Shown here in pieces: positions 1-22,905 of a DNA stretch of 64,000 nt. How positions within the stretch are numbered: the stretch's first letter is position 1; each line of letters starts with the position of its first letter. This DNA is from Wuchereria bancrofti. Taxonomy: Eukaryota > Nematoda > Chromadorea > Rhabditida > Onchocercidae. A program made the translations under genes and the position numbers. The notes under the pieces are model-generated. The model searched no databases, was not told the DNA's origin, and was given only the letters and a program-made list of their open reading frames with translations. Location: positions 4,965,267-5,029,266 of the forward strand of contig SSBO01000009.1 of assembly GCA_005281725.1 (NCBI GenBank), read 5' to 3'.

Positions 1-2091
1 CCAGTTATTGAAACATAGGGAATTTATTTCAGACATGAAATTTTCATATTATAAATACTCAAGAATATCACTGCTTTCTATTCTAAACTTCTTTCTTACA
101 CTTACTTTCAACAACCTCATTCTCACACTCTTCAAATGTTATGAATCTATCTAATCAATCTCTGTAACTTTTGAATCCAACAAATATTTGATATTCCAAC
201 TTTCCTTCCTTGTAATAAATATCATAGAACTGTCAGCAGTTAAAAACGTTTGCTTCACTGTATTTACAGGTAACTTCGCTTGACTGTTTTTATATAGGCT
301 TTGCATGACAAGGCCTTCCCAAACTCTCGCGGAAATATGAGAACAAACTGTGACAAACAAATACAAAAATCTCTAAAACAGTTTACCTTTCAGATATCAT
401 TATATACGCCGGCAGTGTCGATTATATACGCCGGTAGGTTTCCAGTGCTTAGACACAAGTAATTCACCGATGTGAAACATAAATATATAAAGAATTCCCC
501 CACTAGGAGACTGATTACTCAGCAATTCAAATCAAGAAGACAGATGCGCAAAATGTTTTTGAAATTACCACAAATTAATGTGCAGAACCACTTGTTCATC
601 ACTAGAGAATTCCTCCAACGAATTTCTAATTTATTAAAATATGTCACACTGACAAGTTCGGTATCTTGAAATTCGGTAATTCCCTTTTTCGGTTCTCCGA
701 CTCCATCAATGATGTCTTTGTTAAGACTTTCTCACAAGTAAGGCTGAAACTATTTTGAAAAGTGAGGGATTGATACAAGCATTCAAATTCAACTATTCTT
801 GCTAGAAGAGTTTATGTTGTTACTAACGAATGTTGTACTGACGATGGAAAGGCATAAAAATTAGTGAGAAGTTCAGGTTCATCGGAAAATTCTATTAGAA
901 CAGAAGTGGAGTACAACAGAAGCAGATGTGAAATTAGCTCTTCCTCAAATTAGCTTTCCCCATGTCTTTCTAAAAGCCATCGCAGGCATCAAGAAAAGTT
1001 CAAAATCACTTCCTCGAGTCTCATTACACGCAGTAAAAAACAAATATGAGCAGAGAGGAAAGAGACGATTATAGAGGAATGCCGGTCTGCTCAAATTGAA
1101 GAGAATCACAAACCTTCCAATGATTCCGCGAAATCCCAAACTTCCATACTCAGTTTTACTTGATTGAAAATTTGAACGGCAACCATCAAATCCACTTATT
1201 TGGCTCACCGTCGGACAACTAGATAAAGTTAAATAAGTTCTTTCCCAAAGAAAATACCTACGCAGTTTTCGATGAAAACATTTCCCACACAGTAAACAGT
1301 TTTTACAAAGATCAAACATGAGTATACCGATGCAACCGACAATACATTTCAAAAAAATATTTTTTAAAAAAATCTAAGAAATCCGAATTTCCCGTTATGA
1401 ATCTCAATAACCATGCTCAATGGATAATCTTCGTGTCTTAAATTATATTTCGTTGAAACAGTTTTATGCATGTCGCATACTGACTAATCGAAGTTTGTAC
1501 CTTATCAGGAGAGACTATTTAACATAATACAGTTGCTTTACTAAAAGAAATTTTCTACTATTACCGCTCTAGAAGCTAGAAAAAACAGTGTTCAAGAAGA
1601 AATTTAAAATATGACTGCAGCCATTATGCCGATAGCATTAGGAAAAACTATATAAATTCCTACTTCATTTCAGACTTATGAAACAAGGTGAAATACAACC
1701 TAAAAATAGAAAAGAAACTAAATATCAAACAAAGCAAAATTGTTCTCAAGTGATTTTTTTTTCGCAAACATTCTGATTAAAACTGATTATACATTCAATT
1801 ATTGCACCATCTATTTTTCAGACATATTCCTGAGTCATTGTTATTCAGATTATGAAGCTTTTAAAATCAAATACAAAAAATTCAAAATTTTCGCTTTCAA
1901 AATTAACTTTGAAAAGTGCAGGAGATCCCGACAAACAGCTCTGATCAAGAGCCAACATTATAGGAATTCGGAACTCATACATTAAAAATACAATGCTTGG
2001 CTTCGATATTATCACAAAAAAACACGAAAACAATCATAAAATAAAAAGAGAATATGTATTTCTCCTTAAAATTAAAATTACATTTGGTTCA
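1..2091. other. Intergenic, no gene recognised
   Basis: AT-rich sequence downstream of SPG7. Open frames here (for example 945-1352 on the minus strand) have no family resemblance and no matching splice partners. A 14-bp direct repeat (attatatacgccgg) occurs at about 399-412 and 421-434. Nothing else is supported. Confidence 0.5.
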
Positions 2092-7925
<5,834 letters not shown>

Positions 7926-7932
7926 CTGAAAA
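7926..7932 (-). promoter_or_regulatory. Probable spliced-leader acceptor at SPG7 start
   Basis: On the minus strand TTTTCAG lies immediately before the SPG7 ATG. An acceptor abutting the start codon, with no upstream coding exon found, is what nematode trans-splicing predicts. A cis-spliced 5' UTR exon is the alternative. Confidence 0.55.
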
Positions 7933-8817
7933 TCACCTCAATTTTCCTTATTTTAGGCTGTAAGTATAATACTAATGCAAGACAAACTGCAACGAATGTC
8001 TGGAAATTCGGATATCATACTTCAAGAGATCGGTAATAGTAGTTCAGTAAAAATAATCTCAACTAGAAATTGCTTTGCTTATACACACTGAACAAATACG
8101 ATTCCAACTCTAAGTATAATATCAGAATTATCAGGTCCTGAAATATTATAACATCACATTTATTTCTTTGGGATTGCATAAAATAAAGATAACTGAGCAA
8201 TGACACTTACCCCACGCGCAAATTTGTAATCTTCTTCCCCAAATTTTTCTATTTCTTATGATCATTCAAAGGATCTGAAATATTATAACATTACATCGAC
8301 CAATATTACATGCTTTAAACAATTCAAGCACTGCTTTAAACAATTCAAGGTTACTAGCAAATGAAAAAGATTGCATAAAATAAAGACAACTGTTTCACCC
8401 GTCCGGTTAAGCTACGTCTCAGATTCTCGAACTTGCACGCCACAAACTCTTTTGGAACACAACCACTGAATTACATGACCTGTTTTCTTAGAAGATGTCA
8501 CCTTGGCAGCCGTAAAGGATAATGTCTTTCGATTCCCACTTTTAGACTCCACCTAATAACTCCCTAACTTTCAACTTCAATCCCGTAACAAATTTAAAAA
8601 GTGATCAAATTAAAGGACTAACTTCTACAATCCAGACAGGTTTCCTCAATCCAGACAGTGAGTTGCCCGCCGAGCGGGTATTTCGCGGTTTAGGTCCCGT
8701 GTTACTTTTTTTCTAAGTTTTTTCAGGCTACGACTTCAGTTTATAAGCATAGGCATGTTGCAGGTGCATAGTGGTAATTTTTCAATTTCAATCACAAAAC
8801 TGAATCCTAATTAAACA
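7933..8817. promoter_or_regulatory. Bidirectional upstream region of SPG7 and BOLA1
   Basis: An 885-bp spacer lies between two divergent genes for mitochondrial proteins, so it should carry both promoters. It contains a short GC-rich patch around 8664-8700 (cccgccgagcggg followed by tttcgcggtttagg) that stands out from the AT-rich surroundings, and an internal diverged duplication. No specific factor site is recognised. Confidence 0.5.
8139..8395. repeat. Diverged direct duplication in shared promoter
   Basis: Two blocks recur in the same order: tgaaatattataaca at 8139 and 8276, and gattgcataaaataaaga at 8172 and 8369, with one or few changes. The second copy is longer by about 60 bp, partly from a local tandem ctttaaacaattcaag at about 8311-8350. 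Confidence 0.75.
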
Positions 8818-9948
8818 ATGTTGCTGGGAAGAAGAGCAATTCATACGTGTGTAGCATGGTATGGACCTGTGAAAGATCGAATCATACAAAGGCTTCGAGC
8901 GGAATTTAAGGTTTATTTTGTGACAGTGAGAAAAAGAGCATAAAATTGAGCTCAAACAGTATTAAACCAAAATTAATTCCCGTATACAAATATAGTTTCG
9001 CGCTGTTTATCAAAATAAAATATAGTTTTGAAATATAGTTTATCGCTTGCAAAACAAATTTAATTTTGCATCTTATGTACAGATGAGAAAGTTAATATAA
9101 CTAAGGTTTGACGAATTATTTCGTTTATATGATTATTGGAGATCAGGCATAAAAAATTCATGATTTGAAATAGATAAACACGAAATGTATTGGTTATAAT
9201 AATGGCATTAGATTTTATCCAAAAAATTTACTCTAGTACAGTTCAATGATTTATTAGATCATATAAGCTTATCTAATTAATTGATTTAATTTCGCACTGA
9301 ATATGTTGGACAATCTGAGATTTCCTAGCACTGGTTACTTTAGCCTACTCATTTGGAAGTAGAGTGTGAAAGTCAGAACCACGCAGGTCGAAGTGACGAT
9401 GAAAGGCATTTCTATGTGCAGATTGCATCCAACAGTTTTGAAGGGTTGCAAACCATACAGGTGAGGATGTGTGACGTGACAAGTTACTAAGGTGTTGCTG
9501 TAATTAACTTCAACTTTTACTGGAAAATTTGTCCTAATTACCGTAGAACCGGAATTGAAAGATTACATAATTTATTAGATCATATAAGCTTATCTTCTCT
9601 TAACTATTGATATAAAGGTTTTCCATTCCATGGGATTTGTGGTAAAGATCAGTGTTTCAAGTTCATCCACTCTCCATCTAGAGGTAGTTAACATTGCAAG
9701 TGCATGTTTACCACGTTTATCAACTCATTAGAGAGTCCGTGCTACATCAGTTTTTATGCTTTTCGGATTTAACTGCTTTTGCTGTACTGCAGATACATCG
9801 TCTCGTCAACAGCTGTTTGCGGGAAGAACTGGCAGGACAAGTGCATGCCCTCCGTATTGACGCTTACGCTACATCACAATTTCGTAGTGACCCACCAACG
9901 GCTCAACCCAAATGCGCCCATATTCATACAAAACGTTTTTCCGAATAG
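8818..9948 (+). CDS. BOLA1: BolA-like protein, BOLA1 type
   Basis: Partner of monothiol glutaredoxin (GLRX5) in mitochondrial iron-sulfur cluster handling. Three exons: 8818-8910, 9344-9460, 9793-9948; 121 aa, all junctions phase 0 with GT-AG ends. The single BolA domain spans about residues 17-90. It shows the alpha/beta core, SFEGL followed by the HRLV helix (His72, expected cluster ligand), EELAGQVHAL, and His44 in the variable [H/C] loop. The first 12 residues (MLLGRRAIHTCV) have basic residues and no acidic ones, fitting a targeting leader. It lies head-to-head with SPG7 and upstream of GHITM. BOLA1 is preferred over BOLA2/3 because of the loop His and the long C-terminal tail. That subgroup call is moderate; the family call is firm. 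Confidence 0.9.
9249..9595. repeat. 26-bp exact repeat shared by BOLA1 introns 1 and 2
   Basis: The block atttattagatcatataagc plus ttatct occurs identically at 9249-9274 (intron 1) and 9570-9595 (intron 2). The flanks do not obviously match. Confidence 0.8.
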
Positions 9949-9949
9949 T

Positions 9950-10620
9950 ACAATACATCCAACATATCAAATTGGAAAGTTGTTCAAAACTACGTTTGGT
10001 GAAATGTTTGAATTCATGACTTCAGCTAAATATATTGGTCGAAGTCCTCGTTGTTGTTGGTCTCTTTAAGCAATCATTAACTTCATATCGTATCACTAAT
10101 TGCTTCGTACAAATTCTGTGAGGATAAAAAATATAGAGTAGTTTTGATTTATGATATTAGATTAGTACTGTTCTATACTTCAAAGGAATATTCATTGATA
10201 ATATGTATATATACAAATGTGATAGGTTGAAATGAAAGGATCAACCATGCACTTTGATGTTTGAAAGTTCCATTATTTATTCTCGTTGTTCACATACGTG
10301 TTATTATTTTCAAACTGAAGCATTATGCAGAAAAACGATCATCATCGAATTAGTACTGGATACTAATGACAAGTTATATGAAGTAAAATTTTTTGAAAGT
10401 ACAATACCTCTAGTTGTCAAGTTGGAAAGTTGAAAACTACGTTTGGTGAAATGGTTGAATCCTTGACTTCAACTAAATGTGTTGGTTGCACCCTCCATCG
10501 TTGTTAGTCTCTTTAAATAATGATTAACTTTATATCATATTGCTTTATACAAATTCTGTGAGGATAAAAAGCATATTATCCTGACTTATGATATTAGACT
10601 AGAGAGTACTGCTCTATTGT
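9950..10620. repeat. About 225-bp direct duplication downstream of BOLA1
   Basis: Copy 1 (about 9950-10181) and copy 2 (about 10402-10620) share ordered blocks such as ttggaaagttg, aaactacgtttggtgaaatg, gtctctttaa, acaaattctgtgaggataaa and atgatattaga. Divergence and small indels are spread along the length. Copy 1 starts right after the BOLA1 stop codon. Confidence 0.85.
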
Positions 10621-11271
10621 TGCTGTGAAACTGTGAATAATTCAGACCTTTCAATTCAGTCTTTCAGTAATATCTCCAGTTTGCATTATTGTTAACATAT
10701 ATAATATGGAGAAATACCTTTGAAGATTTACCATACTGACTGTTACTGGTTACCAAATAATCTGTCGCGTTGTTAACAATGAATGAATCGGATGATCTGT
10801 TGAACACTACATCTTAATCCGATTGCGTAGACGACATTTCTATCATATAACTATGTGGGTAATTTACCCGTTAGGACAAGATAACAATATGGGATGGCAT
10901 CAGATCATACCGCTCTCTATTGAGGTTTCGAGAATAATCGAGTTAAGTATTATGAAAGCAGGTGCGTTGGGGTATCCTAAGATGGAAGTGTCTTGTTATG
11001 AGGGAAGTAGGTTGGAGAAGGCTTTGGAAATAACATAACATAGAACTTCAAATCTCTGATGGAAGTAACTTGAAACATCGATTTAGTATCCGATATTTTT
11101 TCTTTACAAGATGTTTACCAATTATTCCTTTTTTTTCTACAGTTCCTGGACCCACTTTTATTCCATCGAATATCTTATCGTTCTTACTAGATCACTAGTA
11201 ATTGAAGAGGTTTACCTAATTATGATTTCTTGACTCCAGCTTAACCGTTTGTAGATTCACATATCATAGCA
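10621..11271. other. Spacer between BOLA1 repeats and GHITM
   Basis: No gene recognised. A 71-codon open frame at 10823-11038 on the plus strand has no family resemblance. The promoter of GHITM is expected here. Confidence 0.4.
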
Positions 11272-14200
11272 ATGTTATCAAGACTGTCTTGCGGATCATC
11301 ACTGCAACTTCCCAACAGTGTTGCTGTGGCTTTTCGTTACTTTTCGAAAACGACTTACAATACTGCACGATATGCTGGACGTCGAGTTGCTGAAGGAGTT
11401 AGTCACTGAATTGAAAATTGATTCATTGCTGAAAATTGAAGTTAATAAGGAGTACCTCGGCACAAATAATTTGTTGTAGTTAAATTTCATGTGTTGTAGT
11501 GTAGTCGGATGCTTGTCAGAGATTCATGTAACTTGATTTTTAGGCAGAATCCTCATTGTTGTTGATATTTCATTGAATTTATTCTGTCTTTATGATATTA
11601 TTTTCCAGTCACTGAAACTTGCATTCCGTCCACTCCCGTAACATTTTTTGGAAGTTAACGTTATTAATTTCTTCAGAACTATGGTTTTGGAAACGCTACA
11701 CGAACGTCTCTTAAAGAACGTCTATTGGGGCCTACCACCGGAAAACGTTTGTTGAAATTCAGTCTTGTTATTCTTAAGACCACTTCGTACTTTCAGATTT
11801 AATTTTGTTTCATATTTGAAAGTTGATTTCTTTTCATTGTAGCATATACGTATGGAAGTGCAGCCGTAGCTGGGGCGTCATTACTTGGAATTGGTGCGTT
11901 GTGCTATTACGGACTGGGCCTATCGAAAGAAGGTCAGAGTATCTTAGTACAGTCCGGGTTAGTTGTCTTTTTATGCGCAAATGTTTTTTTTTTTTTTGCA
12001 CTGTATCTACTAACTATAAACGTAAACGCTTATTTGTGTCTTTTAACTTCCGATCAGTTCATTCAGTCGTTTTTTTTTTCTATACGTGCCATAATTTTTC
12101 CTTAAAAATTGCCAAGAAATCCACAATGTTTACATTCTTTAGAATTTTTTGAGAAAATGGAGTACTGTACATAGTCGTACCACGGTCTTGGTCGCGAAAT
12201 TTTTAGAATACTGTCATAAGCAAGTGATATATGGTTGAGAAGAGTTTATTCCAAATATTGTGGAGGCTGTTTGTTTAGTTCACTAGTCCTAATGTTGCTC
12301 AACTGCATGTTAGATACACTGAGTGTTTTCCTCATGAATGGTTTATAGCTGCTGGTGGCTTAGACCGCTAATGCTTACACATTATTACTATGGAGTATGC
12401 ATATTCTTAAGTTTTAGCGGTTATTGCTTGAATAATATGACTATTGGACCAAATCAGGTTTATGATATCCGTAATGAATCTTAAACTTTTCCTAGTTTTT
12501 TTTTTTTTTTTCACTACAGCCTTTACTAAAAATAGGCAAACTTATTTCAGATATGTTTTATTTTTCATTTCTTATTTCTAGGTTATTTATAGGTGGATGT
12601 CGTTATCTAAGAATGACTGTATAAACTATAAATAACTGATGAAAGAAAGTAATTAAAAGTTGAGGAAGAGAGTTTTTTTGTAGTCTAAGGTTGCGTTTGT
12701 TTAGAACATGGCCAACATATGTACGTGATCGAATAAAGGCAACATACGGATATTTGTTTGCATCGCTTGGGATAACAGCAGTTTCAGCTGTGGCGGCATC
12801 GAGATCGTGTCATATTTCGCGTTTAATAATGGGGGTATGTTCTTCCTTTTTTATTTGTTGGTTTTTTTTTTTTTTTTTTTTTTTTTGCAGTTATTTAATT
12901 TTCTTAACTAAAGTAACCTCCATGACCTTGTTCGTGGGATTTTTCGAATACTGTCATAAGCAAGTGGTATCTTATGATCAAGAGTTTACTCCATATATTA
13001 TAGGGACTGATTATTTAGATCAGTAATGCTAATGTTGCTCAACCGTAGGTTAGATACACTGATGTTACCCTCATGAAAGGTTTATAACCACTAGTGGCTA
13101 ACACCGCTAAAGTCTCGCTACCATATTTATATACGTATTCTCGAGAAGTTTCATCAGCTACAACTTAAATGACATGACTATCAGACCAAATCGGGTTTTG
13201 TGGTTTGCATAATGAATCTTAAGCTATAATTTTAAAATAAGTATTTGAAAAATCTTTCCAATTGTTGAAGCCTAGGTTATTTTGCACACGAGATTTTATT
13301 AAGCATTTTTGTGAATCGAGTTATGCACTTAAGTAATATATTCAGTTTTATCAAACAATACGAATACATGGAGGATAATTACATAAATATAAAAAATACG
13401 ATTGAAAGTAGAAAATCAGATTTACCGCTCTGTGCACTATCAATTTTCTCAAATTTAGTCGCCATTCATCTCAATGGCAGCAGTCATGGCAAGCAGTATC
13501 GCAGTATCATTAATCGATTACGACAATACATTGCTGAAACATGCAGCTTGGGTTCTGCATGCAGGCTTAATGGGTACCTTTATAGGGCCAATCTGTTTGA
13601 TGGGTGGCCCGTTAGCTATGCGAGCTGCTTGGTATACTGCGGCTATCGTCGCAGGTAATTTTCTTAAAGTTTTTTTTTTTTTAAATTCATAGACTTTAAC
13701 TTTAAAGAAGCATAAAACACATTCCATCATTATGAAGCGCGACGACTTTTATTCACTTTATGTAATATTGAGGAAAGTGCGACACTGTGTGACTAATGAT
13801 GTTAGTAATTGCTTGCTTTCGCTGCTTCCATTTCACACACACACACACACACACACACAGTTATACGAGCAGCATGAAAGAATACTGTCACCACGTTCTT
13901 CATTTTACAACATTGTGTTAATTCTAACAAACAATTATTACTGTTACTATGATTTGAGTACTAAGAAGTTCCTAGTAAATTTTAAATCTACTGATCAAAG
14001 AATAAATTTAGTATTTTCATCAAACATGAAAAAAAACATTAAATCGAGATTTTCAGGACTATCAACAATTGCTTTTACGGCACCTTCTGAAAAATTCTTG
14101 ATGATGGGAGGCGCTTTAGCTATGGCACTTGGTGTTGTTTTTGCATCTTCCATTGGAACTTTCTTTCTTCCTTCGACATCTGCGTTGGGTGCAAGTGTGT

Positions 14201-14764
14201 TTTGTGGATTTTATTTTTAAAGTTAGCTTCCAGAACTGAAATCTGTTTACTGATGCTATTTCGGACTGAAAAAAAAGTAATGTTTTTAGGTCTAATGTCG
14301 ATCTCCATTTATGGCGGTCTCATTCTCTTTTCACTGTTTTTGTTGTTTGATACACAATTTGTTATCAAACGGGCCCATATGTATCCGATTTCGGGCACAA
14401 GTGAAGAGCGAATCTACAAGACGGGGTATTATGGTAGTATTGGTGCTGGGTATTATGATGTTGCTACACCAAAATTGCGTCGATTTGATCCTATTAACGC
14501 GTGAGTTTGTTCTGGGTTCTTGTGCATACTGTTATATGAGTAAGATGGGAGAGTAATAATTAAGTGCACACAGTATATAAATGCATGTTTTTCTGTCAAA
14601 CCTAAGTTATTGTAGGCTGAAGGTATAATAAAAATTGATTTGCTCATTTTCCGAGTCACTATACAATGCATTTCAGACAGCTGTCCATTTATGCAGATGT
14701 CTTGAACATTTTTATTCGATTGGCAACAATAATGATGGGCATGCAGAGTGGCAGAAAACGATAA
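11272..14764 (+). CDS. GHITM: GHITM/TMBIM5, mitochondrial BAX-inhibitor-1 family protein
   Basis: Multi-pass inner-mitochondrial-membrane protein of the TMBIM family. In mammals it acts in cristae organisation and Ca2+/H+ exchange, and it binds the m-AAA protease. Eight exons: 11272-11397, 11677-11746, 11843-11957, 12705-12834, 13459-13654, 14057-14194, 14290-14500, 14677-14764; 357 aa (human 345). Visible: Arg-rich N-terminus (about 1-65) as a targeting leader; IGALCYYGLGLS in the first span; WPTYVRDRI; HAGLMGTFIGP; GGPLAMRAAWYTA; APSEKFLMMGGAL; IYGGLILFSLFLLFDTQ (BI-1 signature region); RFDPIN; C-terminal helix SIYADVLNIFIRLATI. At least seven hydrophobic spans are evident. The insert GTSEERIYKTGYYGSIGA before RFDPIN is longer than in human. 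Introns 3 and 4 carry related repeat copies. It is 1.3 kb downstream of BOLA1 on the same strand. Confidence 0.93.
12188..13222. repeat. Paired ~300-bp repeats in GHITM introns 3 and 4
   Basis: Segment 12188-12488 (intron 3) and 12926-13222 (intron 4) align throughout: atactgtcataagcaagtg, gctaatgttgctcaac and ggttagatacactga versions, then tatgactat.g.accaaatc, then taatgaatctt. They flank exon 4. No terminal inverted repeats or coding capacity were noticed. Confidence 0.85.
13834..13859. repeat. (CA)13 microsatellite
   Basis: Uninterrupted dinucleotide run in GHITM intron 5. Confidence 0.95.
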
Positions 14765-17095
14765 TTAGCACGCTTAGCATCTACAGTATTCCGTTATATT
14801 AATGATAATCATTCAGTCGCATATACTTGTAAAATTAGTGTAATTTTTTGATTTTTTGAGCAGTGATTATATTTTCGACAAGGATTTTGTAGAAATTCAT
14901 GCAACTTTATTCCTTTTCTTTTTTCGAAAATGATACTCTGTATCAACTGTTCAAATTTGCTGTACATAAGGTTCGTTTCCGGTAGCTGCGTTGTTCAACC
15001 CACTCATCCTGACTATCGTGTTATTCAAGTATTTGTAGTATGTTTCTCTATTCTTATCTTAATATTTGGAAATGTAGCATATTTCGGTCATTTGCTTATG
15101 GAAATAAAACTGATCAACTAATTTACTTACTAGACTGTGCTTACAACGAAATAAGATTTCGATATTAACTAGTCCTTCCTAATGACGCTTGATTTTCTCT
15201 AAGATTGAGCTTCTTAAAAATTGAATTGATTTGGATCTTCTTTATGGAATACTGCTTAAAAAAAGACTTAGCTGACAATTTTGTCTGAAAAAACAATCTT
15301 GGTAATGTATAAATAAGCTATAAGTAACAAAATGCAAAGGTGCATGAACACATTGTGTGTGCATAAAATTCTTTGGATGTTGATGTAATGCACTGTAAAT
15401 TTTGCATGTGGAAACAAGTAACGAGAATATTGAACAACATGCAACCAACCATAAACATATTTTTAAAAATTAACAAAAATAGTTTGTTTCTTACTCTCCA
15501 AATTTTTAAATTGGGAAAACCAACTGTTTTTTCTGGATTTGTTTTGAACTTTTTTTGTGAATTTGTTTTAACTTTTTGTGTTGTCGGTCTTTGGAGAGTA
15601 CGCTGTATGTCCATGAAATCAACCTGGGATGGGAGATTTGAGAAGAAATGTTCCATTAAACTTGTAAGATTATTCCTGATGTAGGTAATGTGTTCTTGAT
15701 TGTTACAAAAGCTTTATATTTCCCAGCTAGACTGGAATTATCCCTACCTGTGTGCTTAGCGTTTTTCCCGAATGAAGGATTTATATTGTTTCCCTGATAA
15801 TAACTGGTTTTCATTTACAACCCATTATTGCGCCGAGGTACGACAAGTGGTTCATTTTATCAATGCTTTAGCCACTTAACATTATTATGAATTCATACCG
15901 GGTCGCAATACTGCTAAGCATTGCGACATGCCAGTACTAAAACTTCCAGTTGTTCGTTCATTCTGTTATGCTGTGATTTGCTTCCTTTTGCTGAACTTTT
16001 TGAGAGTTGTGTTAAGAGTCATTTCGTTATTGTAAATATTCGAAAAAGATGTAGTTCACCCAGTTTTTTCTCATCCACACAAACTCTTTACGCAACTTGC
16101 ATTCCAATGTTTTTTTTTTTTTTATTTCTCTTTATCTGTTCCTTTCTTTAGTTGGTAGTTTTTAGTGAGAATCCTTTTTCACTTTTACCAGTTTATTCGT
16201 TTTATGTCAATGTTAATTTTTAATCTTGTCCTGAAATCCTCAGGCAGCATGTATCATGCTGTTGTAAAGAAGTAGACTGGGTGATAAGGGACCGCAGATG
16301 CAGTCTAACTGAGGGCTAAAGGGATGAGTGTTGTAAAGATAATTTTATTACAATGCTTCACTCTAATCAGCAACCAAAGATTATTCATTTAATCAAAGTA
16401 AATATAAATACGAATAAATATTAAGTATGCAGATAGTTCTATAAATATATAGCTGTTAGATTAAAAGTGCATAAAGCAAACAACCATCAAAGGATAAAAT
16501 GTTAATAAAACGAGATGAAGGTTGTGTCGCGAAATCTCAAAAATCACTTTACCTGCAAATAAGGAAGAAGAAATCTTATATTTGTCTTTAATTTCGAACA
16601 TTTATGGTTAAGTTGACACAATTACTCAAACTTCATTCATAAGAAAACCCTTGTTCAATAACTTCTCTTTCGAAATAAAACAAATTATCAACTTCACTTG
16701 CTAGGATGTTTAGACAAACTTCTTAATAGACTGTTTAAGAAGCGGATTATTTCAAGACTTATCTTTGAAATAATTATTCCAATTTGCGAGTGAAAACATC
16801 ACTGTTTTCGAACAAAACTTCTGAATATGCATAATCACTTATTATTAATTATTTTGAATGGAATCGAATCCAATAATTAATAAATGCAAATAAAGACAAC
16901 TGCTTCAAGGAGAGAAAAATATTTCTTCTTCCAACCACATTAGTAAAAAAAGGAAAATAAGCAAAAACGAAACAAAAATCTAATCCCTACTCCCTCCAAT
17001 ATTTATTTTTTTATCAGTGTGATTGATCCCTAACAAAGATCCATCTTGTGCGCAAATAATTATCATAGTTAAAGCCATAAGTTTTTGTAATATTA
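14765..17095. other. Convergent intergenic region
   Basis: Between the 3' ends of GHITM (plus) and the NCKX gene (minus). A plus-strand AATAAA at about 15103 could serve GHITM, and TTTATT near 17003 reads AATAAA for the minus-strand gene. Open frames at 14930-15121 and 15318-15684 show no family match. No other feature seen. Confidence 0.45.

Positions 17096-22905
<5,810 letters not shown>

Noticed and set aside
945..1352. 135-codon minus-strand open frame
   Set aside because: No family resemblance, no splice partner, composition of random AT-rich sequence.
10823..11038. 71-codon plus-strand open frame
   Set aside because: No homology and no splice context; lies in the GHITM upstream spacer.
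13732..14220. 162-codon plus-strand open frame
   Set aside because: It is GHITM exon 6 plus open intron sequence in the same frame.
14930..15121. Hydrophobic 63-codon frame after GHITM
   Set aside because: GHITM already ends with the family C-terminus at 14764; no acceptor or family support for another exon.
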